A DNA stretch of 6,598 bases from Planctomycetaceae bacterium (GCA_022614795.1 JAKEHX010000705.1:1-6598), one strand, 5' to 3'. Counted from the first letter of the stretch, positions 1 to 5,347 are shown. Notes: generated by a model from the letters alone, not told the origin. Made by a program: numbers and translations.

Positions 1-1019
1 CGCTCAAAACTCGATCCAAGAAAGAGGCGCGCCGCAAAGCCTTGGCGATTGAGCGCGACATTCTTTCGGGCCACTTCACACCCGGCAAGCGGCCGCCATC
101 GATCGCAGAAGTGGCTGCGGCGTACCGGGATACAAAGGAAGCCGAAGGATTGGCCGACTCCACGCTAGAGAAATACGACTATTGCATCGGGCTGATGAAT
201 CAACTGGCCGAGGAACTTGGGATCAACGGAGTTTCCCAAGTCACACCGTCGTTCATGGACAAGTTCCGGAAGCGAAGGACCGGCGAGCTTGCCAAACGGC
301 CGGGCCGCGACGGTCAGAAGACGGCGGCGAACGACTTGGTGACGATCCGCGAAATCGTGAACTATGCCCTGGAGCGCAAGCTGCTCCACGAGGACCCACT
401 GGCCGGTTACTCCATCAAGAAGGCGAAAACGAAGCCGCAACCCTATTGGGTTCAAGAACAGCTCGACACGATCCTCGCTGCCGCCACGCGTCAGCCGCAC
501 CAGGATGTTTACCGATTGCTCGGCTGGACGGGCATGCGCATTGGAGAGACCGAGAATCTGACCTGGAACGACATCGACTTCGACAACCGGATCATCAAGA
601 TCCAAGAGAAAGAAGGTTGGAAGCCCAAGACCGGCGACACGCGATCCGTGCCGATGTCATCGGAGGTCGTCGAGCTGCTAGGCCGTCAACCGCGACAGTG
701 CCCGTGGGTATTCGCATTCCCAGCCGACCGCTATGGTCCCGTCCGCCAGATTCGTCAGCGCCGACTGCTTGATTACCTGAAGCGCGTGCTCAAGAAGCTC
801 GGTTTGCCCGGCCACCTGCACACCTTCCGCCACACGTTCATCTCGCTGGCCCTGACGCGCGGCGTACCCGAGGCCACCGTCCGCAAGTGGGTTGGACACG
901 TCGACGAAGAGATCATTCGCCGCTACACGCATATTGCCAGTCAAGAGTCGCACGCAGCAATGCAGCGGCTGGAGGCGTCGGTCCTGGAGCGGCGGGCCGC
1001 GGCCCAAAAATCGTCCTGA
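1..1019 (+). CDS. Tyrosine recombinase (phage-type integrase), 5'-truncated by window edge
   Basis: Catalyses site-specific DNA strand exchange through a covalent 3'-phosphotyrosine intermediate. Counting residues from the TTG at 42, the C-terminal catalytic domain (about 135-310) has the full active-site set: Arg166 in TGMRIGE, a likely Lys196, His260-x-x-Arg263 in HTFRHT, His286 in WVGH and the nucleophile Tyr295 in RRYTH. Residues about 20-125 form a helical SAM-like core-binding domain. The frame stays open from 42 back to position 3 and reads as a Lys/Arg-rich stretch (KKEARRKALAIER) typical of the arm-binding N-terminus. I therefore think the true start lies upstream of the window and TTG 42 is not the start. 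All catalytic residues are present, so the enzyme looks active. It ends 99 bp before the 3' end of a tRNA-Ser gene on the other strand, a common integrase position at the end of a genomic island. The family call is firm; the element it mobilises is not visible here. Confidence 0.93.
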   Translation, partial: LKTRSKKEARRKALAIERDILSGHFTPGKRPPSIAEVAAAYRDTKEAEGLADSTLEKYDYCIGLMNQLAEELGINGVSQVTPSFMDKFRKRRTGELAKRPGRDGQKTAANDLVTIREIVNYALERKLLHEDPLAGYSIKKAKTKPQPYWVQEQLDTILAAATRQPHQDVYRLLGWTGMRIGETENLTWNDIDFDNRIIKIQEKEGWKPKTGDTRSVPMSSEVVELLGRQPRQCPWVFAFPADRYGPVRQIRQRRLLDYLKRVLKKLGLPGHLHTFRHTFISLALTRGVPEATVRKWVGHVDEEIIRRYTHIASQESHAAMQRLEASVLERRAAAQKSS

Positions 1020-1070
1020 CTTTCAGCCCATTTTCAGCACAATCGCCGGAGGACTCGCCATGCGAAGAGC

Positions 1071-1109
1071 GCAAAATGAAAGCCGCCAACGGGTTAGGTC
1101 GGCGGCTTC
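1071..1109 (-). terminator. Intrinsic terminator downstream of tRNA-Ser
   Basis: Read on the minus strand, positions 1108-1098 and 1090-1080 pair as an 11-bp GC-rich stem (AAGCCGCCGAC with GTTGGCGGCTT, one G-U pair) around a 7-nt loop, with a further possible G-U pair outside. It is followed by CATTTTGC, a short U-tract. It starts about 10 nt after the discriminator base of the tRNA, where its terminator should lie. On the plus strand no T-run follows, so it is not expected to terminate the integrase transcript efficiently. Confidence 0.7.
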
Positions 1110-1118
1110 GCGTCAGAG

Positions 1119-1200
1119 CGGAGGGCACGGGACTCGAACCCGCAACCCCTTGCGGGGCACCACATTTCCAGTGTGGCCGCTAACCATTCGCTTACCCTCC
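1119..1200 (-). tRNA. trnS: tRNA-Ser, anticodon GGA (UCC codons)
   Basis: The minus strand folds as a class II tRNA of 82 nt. The 7-bp acceptor pairs GGAGGGU with GCCCUCC (one U-G pair). The anticodon stem CCACA/UGUGG encloses loop CUGGAAA, giving anticodon GGA. A long variable arm has a CCCC/GGGG stem with a GCAA tetraloop. The T-arm is GCGGG-UUCGAGU-CCCGU, and the discriminator is G, as expected for bacterial tRNA-Ser. CCA is not encoded. The D-region is short, 17 nt between the acceptor and anticodon stems, leaving only about two good D-stem pairs, although the GG of the D-loop is present. Serine identity rests on the anticodon plus the long variable arm. Its 3' end faces the integrase gene, so it is a candidate attachment site, but the tRNA itself looks whole. 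Confidence 0.93.
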
Positions 1201-1212
1201 GTAAGCGCTTAC
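1201..1212. repeat. Perfect 12-bp palindrome abutting the tRNA 5' end
   Basis: GTAAGCGCTTAC is self-complementary and begins at the base immediately upstream of the tRNA-Ser 5' end. Its GTAAGCG half also repeats the tRNA's own 5' sequence (GUAAGCG, running from the acceptor stem into the D-region; plus-strand 1189-1195), so leader and tRNA could pair across the RNase P cleavage site. Function unknown. Confidence 0.6.
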
Positions 1213-1259
1213 GCGACCTCAGTTTGCGACGAAGCGTTTGCCCCGGCAAGGGGGCGCTC

Positions 1260-1413
1260 GCGGCCGTTTGTCGCTCGTCACTTGTCACTTGTCACTTGTC
1301 ACTTGGCGGCACAGTCAGGACATGTGTGGCGCTTTAGGAGTTCGCTGCTCGGCCTTCCCTTGCAAATGACACGGCCGCCACTGACCAATGAGCAACAAGT
1401 GACAAACGGCCGC
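1260..1413. repeat. Segment bounded by 13-bp inverted repeats, with internal 7-bp repeats
   Basis: GCGGCCGTTTGTC at 1260-1272 is repeated in perfect inverse orientation at 1401-1413. Inside the left arm, 1268-1309 reads as six 7-bp units close to TTGTCAC, three of them exact (1282-1302). The right part (1381-1404) holds diverged units in the opposite direction, such as GACCAAT and AAGTGAC. A second, imperfect inverted pair lies inside (about 1299-1311 and 1373-1384). No reading frame is evident. The arrangement resembles a small non-autonomous palindromic element, but I see no target-site duplication. The same unit type recurs at 2392-2496. Confidence 0.7.
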
Positions 1414-1427
1414 TCCCTCGCTACACT
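1399..1427 (+). promoter_or_regulatory. Candidate sigma70-type promoter for the first DUF1559 gene
   Basis: GTGACA (1399-1404, five of six matches to TTGACA) is followed after 17 bp by TACACT (1422-1427, four of six matches to TATAAT). Transcription would start near 1434, giving a leader of about 23 nt before ATG 1457. The -35 box overlaps the right-hand inverted repeat, so it appears to be built from repeat sequence. This is a prediction from consensus and spacing only. Confidence 0.4.
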
Positions 1428-1456
1428 AATGGCATCTCTTCGTTGGGGGTAGTTCG

Positions 1457-2389
1457 ATGTTCCCAGAGCGCAGCCGCATCCCGGCGCCCCGGGCGTTCAC
1501 GCTCGTCGAGCTATTGGTCGTCATCGCCATCATCGGCATTCTGGTGGCCCTCCTCTTGCCGGCGGTTCAGGCCGCGCGCGAGGCGGCCCGCCGAGCCAGT
1601 TGCCAGAACAACATGCGGCAGCTGGGCCTGGCGCTGCACACCTATCATGACCAGTTCGGAATCCTTCCGCCCCGCCGCATCGTTCAGCCGCTGCATAGCT
1701 GGATTACGCTGCTCCTCCCGCAATTCGAACAAGGCAACGTCCACAACACCTATCGCTTCGGCGTGGCTTGGAACCACGCCCAGAACCAGCCGGCGATCAC
1801 CACGCCGCTGAAAGTGCTGATTTGCCCGTCGGCGCCGGGCGGAATTGACCGGATCGATCAGGTCACGCCGACAGTGCGGGCCGCGGTGAGCGACTACGCC
1901 GCGGCCACGCAGATGGTCGCCATCGCCTACACGGCCAACGGACTCACGCCGCCGTCGGACACGCGCGGCATACTCGCGACCGACATCGGCACGCGCCTGG
2001 CCGAGGTGACCGACGGCTTGTCGAACACCGTGATGGTGATCGAGGACGCCGGCCGGCCGAACTATTGGATTCGCGGCCCCCGCCGCGGGCCCGATACGAG
2101 CAATGTCGGCTGCGGAAACGCCAACGTCGCGGGCGGCCGCGTCACCGGTTCCGCCTGGGCCGATCCGGCGAGCGACCTCCCCGTGCATTCGTTCGAAGAG
2201 AGCGGCCTGCGCTGCCCAGGGCCGTGCGTCATCAACTGCACGAATAACAACGAGCCGTTCGCCTTTCACACGAGCGGGGTCAATTCGATCATTGGCGACG
2301 GCAGCGTGCGGTTCCTCTTTCAGACGCTCGGCGTGCGCGAGCTGGGACCGCAGATAACGCGCGCCGGCGGTGAGGTACTGGCGAACTGA
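1457..2389 (+). CDS. DUF1559 protein with type II pseudopilin-like N-terminus (H-X9-DG family)
   Basis: A 310-residue protein of the planctomycete DUF1559 family. Residues 13-18 (AFTLVE) match the prepilin cleavage/methylation signal, with Ala rather than the usual Gly at -1. A hydrophobic helix follows to about residue 35 and leads into the family signature LLLPAVQAAREAARR, then a Cys/Asn segment (CQNNMRQLGLALHTYHD). The C-terminus has the H-X9-DG motif, His271 to Asp281-Gly282, followed by SVRF and the usual ITRAGGEV tail. In known pseudopilins this N-terminus is cut by prepilin peptidase and the helix packs into a fibre or stays in the membrane; the role of most DUF1559 proteins is unknown. 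ATG 1457 is supported by GGGGG at 1445-1449, 7 nt upstream, and by the distance to the FTLVE motif. No other pilus or secretion gene adjoins it. Length and motifs look complete. Confidence 0.95.
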   Translation: MFPERSRIPAPRAFTLVELLVVIAIIGILVALLLPAVQAAREAARRASCQNNMRQLGLALHTYHDQFGILPPRRIVQPLHSWITLLLPQFEQGNVHNTYRFGVAWNHAQNQPAITTPLKVLICPSAPGGIDRIDQVTPTVRAAVSDYAAATQMVAIAYTANGLTPPSDTRGILATDIGTRLAEVTDGLSNTVMVIEDAGRPNYWIRGPRRGPDTSNVGCGNANVAGGRVTGSAWADPASDLPVHSFEESGLRCPGPCVINCTNNNEPFAFHTSGVNSIIGDGSVRFLFQTLGVRELGPQITRAGGEVLAN

Positions 2390-2391
2390 GG

Positions 2392-2496
2392 GGTCATTGG
2401 TCACTTGTCGCTTGTCATTGGTCACCAGCCATTGGTCACTTGCAAACGCGTTTGTCACCAATGACAAATGACAAGTGACCAATGACAAGTGACCTT
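2392..2496. repeat. Array of fifteen 7-bp units with orientation switch at the centre
   Basis: Starting two bases after the DUF1559 stop codon, the sequence divides without gaps into fifteen 7-mers. Units one to seven (2392-2440) are variants of GGTCATT/TGTCACT. Units ten to fifteen (2455-2496) are their reverse complements, such as TGACAAG and TGACCAA. The two central units (2441-2454) contain the 12-bp palindrome CAAACGCGTTTG. The whole can fold as a long imperfect hairpin or cruciform. Its right end contains the ATG (2482-2484) of the next gene. It may limit read-through from the upstream gene; that is inference. Confidence 0.85.
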
Positions 2497-3390
2497 TTCG
2501 AACAACTCGACGTCTTCTACGGCGAACTGACAGTCAACCGGGCTTGCATCTACGCCCGGCTGCCGAGTCCTTCCGGGGGCGAGGGCTGGTCGCTGTCGGG
2601 CCAAGTCCGCGGCCCGCGCTGCCTGCACGCGCAGACGCTGCCGGTCAGCGAGCCGTTCGTCGACCAGGGGCCCGGGCCAACGCTCGCGTCGCGGGCCCTC
2701 CTGCCCGATCCGTGCTTCTGGTCCCCCGATCTGCCGGCGATCTACGACGTGACGATCGACCTGGTCCGCAGGGGCGAAGTCGTCGCCACCACGCGCCGCG
2801 AACTGGGCCTGCGGATGCTCGGCGTACGCGGCCGGAACTTATTCCTGGAAGGCAAGCGCTGGGTGCTGCGCTGCGTTTGCACCGCGTCCACCACCGCCCG
2901 GCTGCCGCGCGAGTGGCACGACGCCGTTGCGGCACTATGTAGTCCCACACTCCGTGTGGGACAGGAGTTGGCAGAAACCCTATCCGAAGCCGCGCAGTGG
3001 GGCGCCCTGACCATTGTCGAGATCGACGAGACGGGCCAGGCGGCAGCGGACCGTCTCCGCAACCTCACCCGCAGCCCGGCGGTCGGGATCGCCGTGCTTC
3101 GCGCCCCGTTGGGGTCCGGATTTCACAAATCCACGGTCGCGCCCAATCTCTTGCTGGCCCAGCGAATCGGCCCTGGCGACACACTCGTCATCTACGAGTG
3201 GGCGGAACTGGCCGTGGTATCTGCGGAAAACCTGGATGAATTCGCCCGCGCGATCGGCCGGGTCTCGCTGCCCGTCGTGGCGGAGCGGCGGCTGACGGCC
3301 CCGCAACCGATCACCGACGCTCGGGCCACCTGCGACGCGCTCCAGCGCGACCTCGCGCCGCTGGGACAATTTGCTGGCTACATCGTCTAA
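2482..3390 (+). CDS. Glycoside hydrolase family 2-like hypothetical protein, short and possibly degenerate
   Basis: A 302-residue protein of uncertain role. Residues 78-132 resemble the end of the immunoglobulin-like sandwich domain of family 2 glycoside hydrolases and the start of their barrel: FWSPDLPAIYDVTIDL, a strand pair around RGEVVATTRRELGLR, then FLEGKRWVLRCV, comparable to the usual 'f-l-NGKpv-lRGvn'. The rest (about 140-302) has alternating strand and helix character, like a reduced barrel, but I find no Asn-Glu acid/base motif and no clear nucleophile, so enzyme activity is doubtful. Full GH2 enzymes are normally over 550 residues. ATG 2482 is the only plausible start: an in-frame TGA lies at 2476-2478 and no other ATG or GTG appears in the first 250 bases. 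It lies inside the 7-bp array and has no Shine-Dalgarno site. No signal peptide is seen. A 9-bp hairpin is embedded in frame at residues 154-160. The gene may be a 5'-truncated relic or a planctomycete-specific GH2 derivative. Confidence 0.72.
   Translation: MTSDLFEQLDVFYGELTVNRACIYARLPSPSGGEGWSLSGQVRGPRCLHAQTLPVSEPFVDQGPGPTLASRALLPDPCFWSPDLPAIYDVTIDLVRRGEVVATTRRELGLRMLGVRGRNLFLEGKRWVLRCVCTASTTARLPREWHDAVAALCSPTLRVGQELAETLSEAAQWGALTIVEIDETGQAAADRLRNLTRSPAVGIAVLRAPLGSGFHKSTVAPNLLLAQRIGPGDTLVIYEWAELAVVSAENLDEFARAIGRVSLPVVAERRLTAPQPITDARATCDALQRDLAPLGQFAGYIV
2942..2962. repeat. Perfect 9-bp hairpin inside a coding region
   Basis: GTCCCACAC and its exact reverse complement GTGTGGGAC flank a 3-base TCC loop. 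The hairpin lies within the GH2-like gene and is translated as part of CSPTLRVGQ without breaking the frame. It looks like a REP-type palindromic unit inserted in, or evolved within, the gene. The surrounding AATGT/TGTAG-like border bases suggest an inserted unit, but no second copy is in this window. Confidence 0.7.
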
Positions 3391-3400
3391 ACTGTCTCTT

Positions 3401-3433
3401 TTCCCATCCGTGCAAATCAGTGTTTCTTCCGTG
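3401..3433. repeat. Putative dispersed intergenic repeat around ATCCGTG / GTGGC
   Basis: Between the GH2-like stop (3390) and the ThiF-like gene lies CCATCCGTG, then AAATCAGTG, then TTCCGTGGC. These are three spaced NNNCxGTG words with lower GC than the flanking coding DNA. From memory, 'atccgtg...aatctgtg...atccgtggc' strings recur between genes in planctomycetes and other bacteria; this copy is diverged. The call is tentative because no second copy is visible here. Confidence 0.35.
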
Positions 3434-4486
3434 GCTTCCAATCCGGACAATCCGCTCGACCTTCAGACCTCCCGCTACGCCCGCCAGATGCGGTTCGCGC
3501 CGCTGGGAGTCGAAGGACAGAAGCGCCTGCTTGCCGCGCGGGCCCTGGTCGTCGGCTGCGGGGCGCTGGGGTCGGTGATCGTCAGCACGCTGGCCCGGGC
3601 CGGCGTCGGCAAATTGCGGATCGTCGATCGCGATTTCCTGGAGCTGAACAATCTCCAGCGGCAGGTTCTCTACGACGAGGACGACGTGGCTGCCGGCCTG
3701 CCCAAGGCGATCGCGGCGAAAAATCGCCTGGGGCGAATCAACTCGCAGATCGAAATTGACGCCGTCGTAGCCGACGTCGATCACACGAACATCCTGCGGT
3801 TGCTGGAAGGGGTCGATTGCCTCGTCGATGGGACTGACAACTTCGAAACGCGGTTTCTCCTCAACGACGCGGCCGTCAAGCTGGCCCTGCCCTGGGTCTA
3901 CGGCGGCTGCCTGGGAGCCGAGGGGCAGACGCTCACGGTGCTGCCGGGCGAGACGCCGTGCCTGCGGTGCTTGATGCCCGATCCGCCGCCGCCAGGGAGC
4001 ACGCCGACCTGCGACAGCGCCGGCATCTTGGGGACGATCATCGGCGTCGTGGCGTCGTGGGAAGCCAACGAGGCGCTCAAAATTCTCAGCGGCCGCCGTG
4101 AAACGACCAGCCGCGTCTGGACCGTGCTCGACCTGTGGGACAATACGGCGCGGCAGATCAAGCTGGCTGGGGCGAAGGCGGCCGATTGCCCGTGTTGCGC
4201 GAAGCGCGAGTTCCCTTGGCTGGCCGGCGAGCGGGGGAGCCACACGGCGATTCTCTGCGGCCGCAACGCGGTGCAGCTCAGCTTTCCGGGGCGCGACGCG
4301 GTATCGCTCGACGATTTGGCCGCAAAACTGGCCGCAGTTGGCCAGGTCACCAAGAATAAGTACCTGGTGCGGGCGGCGATCGGCGAGTTTCAACTGACGG
4401 TGTTTCCCGACGGCCGGGCCGTCATCGGCGGCACCGAGGACGTGGCCGAGGCGCGGAGCGTGTATGCGAAGTACGTGGGGAACTGA
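3431..4486 (+). CDS. ThiF/MoeB/HesA-family E1-like adenylyltransferase
   Basis: A 351-residue ATP-dependent activating enzyme. Relatives adenylate the C-terminal Gly-Gly of a ubiquitin-like sulfur carrier (ThiS for thiamine, MoaD for molybdopterin). Numbered from GTG 3431: RYARQ at 15-19 opens the family; GCGALGS (42-48) is the nucleotide-binding loop; DRD (66-68) and NLQRQ with Arg77 are in the ATP site; Lys92 and Asp136 (DGTDN) match MoeB catalytic residues; Cys177-x-x-Cys180 and Cys253-x-x-Cys256 are zinc ligands; Cys194 in TCDSAGILG sits where ThiF has its reactive Cys. About 90 extra C-terminal residues, ending TVFPDGRAVIGGT...YAKYVG, replace the rhodanese domain found in some MoeB-like proteins. 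The start is uncertain: TTG 3371 would overlap the upstream gene and GTG 3410 is also possible; GTG 3431 follows a repeat-like leader and fits family length. No ThiS or MoaD gene is in the window, so the substrate is unknown. Confidence 0.93.
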   Translation: MASNPDNPLDLQTSRYARQMRFAPLGVEGQKRLLAARALVVGCGALGSVIVSTLARAGVGKLRIVDRDFLELNNLQRQVLYDEDDVAAGLPKAIAAKNRLGRINSQIEIDAVVADVDHTNILRLLEGVDCLVDGTDNFETRFLLNDAAVKLALPWVYGGCLGAEGQTLTVLPGETPCLRCLMPDPPPPGSTPTCDSAGILGTIIGVVASWEANEALKILSGRRETTSRVWTVLDLWDNTARQIKLAGAKAADCPCCAKREFPWLAGERGSHTAILCGRNAVQLSFPGRDAVSLDDLAAKLAAVGQVTKNKYLVRAAIGEFQLTVFPDGRAVIGGTEDVAEARSVYAKYVGN

Positions 4487-4493
4487 GCTAACA

Positions 4494-4525
4494 CGGTGCA
4501 TTTCGTTGCACTCATGCACCCTACG
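4494..4525. repeat. Palindromic GGTGCAT...ATGCACC repeat between ThiF-like and Sir2 genes
   Basis: GGTGCAT (4495-4501) and ATGCACC (4514-4520) form a 7-bp stem around a 12-nt loop, ending in CTACG. It fills most of the 27-bp gap between the two genes and supplies the ATG (and an upstream in-frame GTG at 4496) of the Sir2 gene. From memory, 'GGTGCAT...ATGCACCCTACG' resembles widespread REP-like units; no second copy is visible here. Confidence 0.5.
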
Positions 4526-5341
4526 ACGACAACTTCTCCGATCCATGCCGCTGCCGAGGCGATTCGTTCGGCTGAGGCCCTCTTGATTGGCGCGGGGGCG
4601 GGCATGGGGGTCGATTCGGGCCTCCCTGATTTCCGCGGCAACGAAGGCTTCTGGCGCGCTTATCCCCCGTTCAAGCGCCTGGGCCTGTCGTTTGTGAAGC
4701 TGGCCAATCCGTACTGGTTTCATAACGACCCCGAGCAGGCCTGGGGCTTTTACGGCCATCGGCGGAATCTCTATCGGGCGACCGAGCCGCACGCGGGGTT
4801 CGCGATTCTGCGGCGGTGGGCCGAGCGGATGGCGGCCGGTTGGTTCGTGTTTACTAGCAACGTCGACAGCCATTTCCAGCGGGCGGGCTTTGGCGCCAAG
4901 CGAATCGTCGAATGCCACGGCTCGCTTGAATATTTACAGTGCATGCGGTACTGCACGCAGTCGATCTGGCCGGCCCTGGCGGAGCCGATCGCAATCGACG
5001 AAGCGACTTTCCGCGCCCAGCCGCCGCTGCCGCATTGCCCCGGCTGCGGCGGCCTGGCCCGGCCGAACGTGCTGATGTTCGGCGACGGCGAGTGGCTTTC
5101 GTCGCGAAGCGAGGCCCAACTGGCGCTCTATTCTGACTGGCGCAGATCGGTCCGCGGCAGCCGCCTGGCGGTGATCGAGCTGGGCGCGGGAATGCACGTC
5201 CCCACGGTCCGCATTGAGTGCGAAGACGCAGGTAGCACGCTAATCCGGATCAACCCGCGCGAGCCTGACGCACCCGCCGGCGGCGTTTCACTCGCGCTGG
5301 GCGCGCTCGATGCTCTGGCACAGATAGATGCGCTGCTCTAG
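4514..5341 (+). CDS. Sir2-family NAD-dependent protein deacylase (sirtuin)
   Basis: Sirtuins remove acyl groups from lysine, using NAD and releasing nicotinamide and O-acyl-ADP-ribose. Counting from GTG 4496 (subtract 6 for ATG 4514), the NAD-binding signature GAGAGMGVDSGLPDFRG spans 32-48. TSNVD (120-124) matches the usual TQNID. CHGSLEYLQC carries the likely catalytic His141. The zinc site is Cys149-x3-Cys153 and Cys181-x2-Cys184. RPNVLMFGD (189-197) matches RPxVVxFGE, and RINPREPD (251-258) is the nucleotide-binding INxE-like segment. The usual GTSLxVxPA strand is replaced by GAGMHVPTVR. GNEGFWRAYP and AWGFYGHR mark a bacterial subgroup with a longer loop after the Rossmann signature. Length, 275 or 281 residues, is normal for a single-domain cytosolic sirtuin. 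Both starts lie in a palindromic repeat and lack a clear Shine-Dalgarno; ATG 4514 was preferred. It lies 27 bp after the ThiF-like gene and may be co-transcribed with it. Confidence 0.93.
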   Translation: MHPTTTTSPIHAAAEAIRSAEALLIGAGAGMGVDSGLPDFRGNEGFWRAYPPFKRLGLSFVKLANPYWFHNDPEQAWGFYGHRRNLYRATEPHAGFAILRRWAERMAAGWFVFTSNVDSHFQRAGFGAKRIVECHGSLEYLQCMRYCTQSIWPALAEPIAIDEATFRAQPPLPHCPGCGGLARPNVLMFGDGEWLSSRSEAQLALYSDWRRSVRGSRLAVIELGAGMHVPTVRIECEDAGSTLIRINPREPDAPAGGVSLALGALDALAQIDALL

Positions 5342-5347
5342 TGCAAC

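Noticed and set aside
42..44. TTG 42 as the true integrase start
   Set aside because: The frame is open to the window edge and the upstream codons read as a typical integrase N-terminal Lys/Arg-rich segment, so the gene most likely begins further left.
1268..1309. CRISPR array
   Set aside because: The units are 7 bp and directly adjoining with no spacers, and no cas gene is nearby.
892..1452. Plus-strand open frame of 186 codons
   Set aside because: It overlaps the integrase end, crosses the tRNA-Ser gene antisense and runs through the repeat segment; no domain is visible.
1511..2488. Minus-strand open frame of 325 codons opposite the first DUF1559 gene
   Set aside because: Low-complexity Arg/Ala/Val composition, and its start lies in the 7-bp repeat array; the plus-strand gene fully explains the region.
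2392..2496. Intrinsic terminator of the first DUF1559 gene
   Set aside because: The fold is long and imperfect with no U-tract after it, so standard intrinsic termination is not supported, although some effect on read-through remains possible.
3311..4918. Long open frame of 535 codons on the minus strand across the ThiF and Sir2 genes
   Set aside because: It lies antisense to two genes with clear family motifs, has Arg/Pro/Gln-rich composition typical of GC-rich shadow frames, and shows no recognisable domain.
3431..5341. New anti-phage system from the ThiF-like plus Sir2 pair
   Set aside because: Known defence versions use Cap2/BilD-type E1 proteins with E2, ubiquitin-like or JAB partners, or NADase-type Sir2 with extra domains. 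Here both proteins look like standard single-function enzymes and no partner gene is present.
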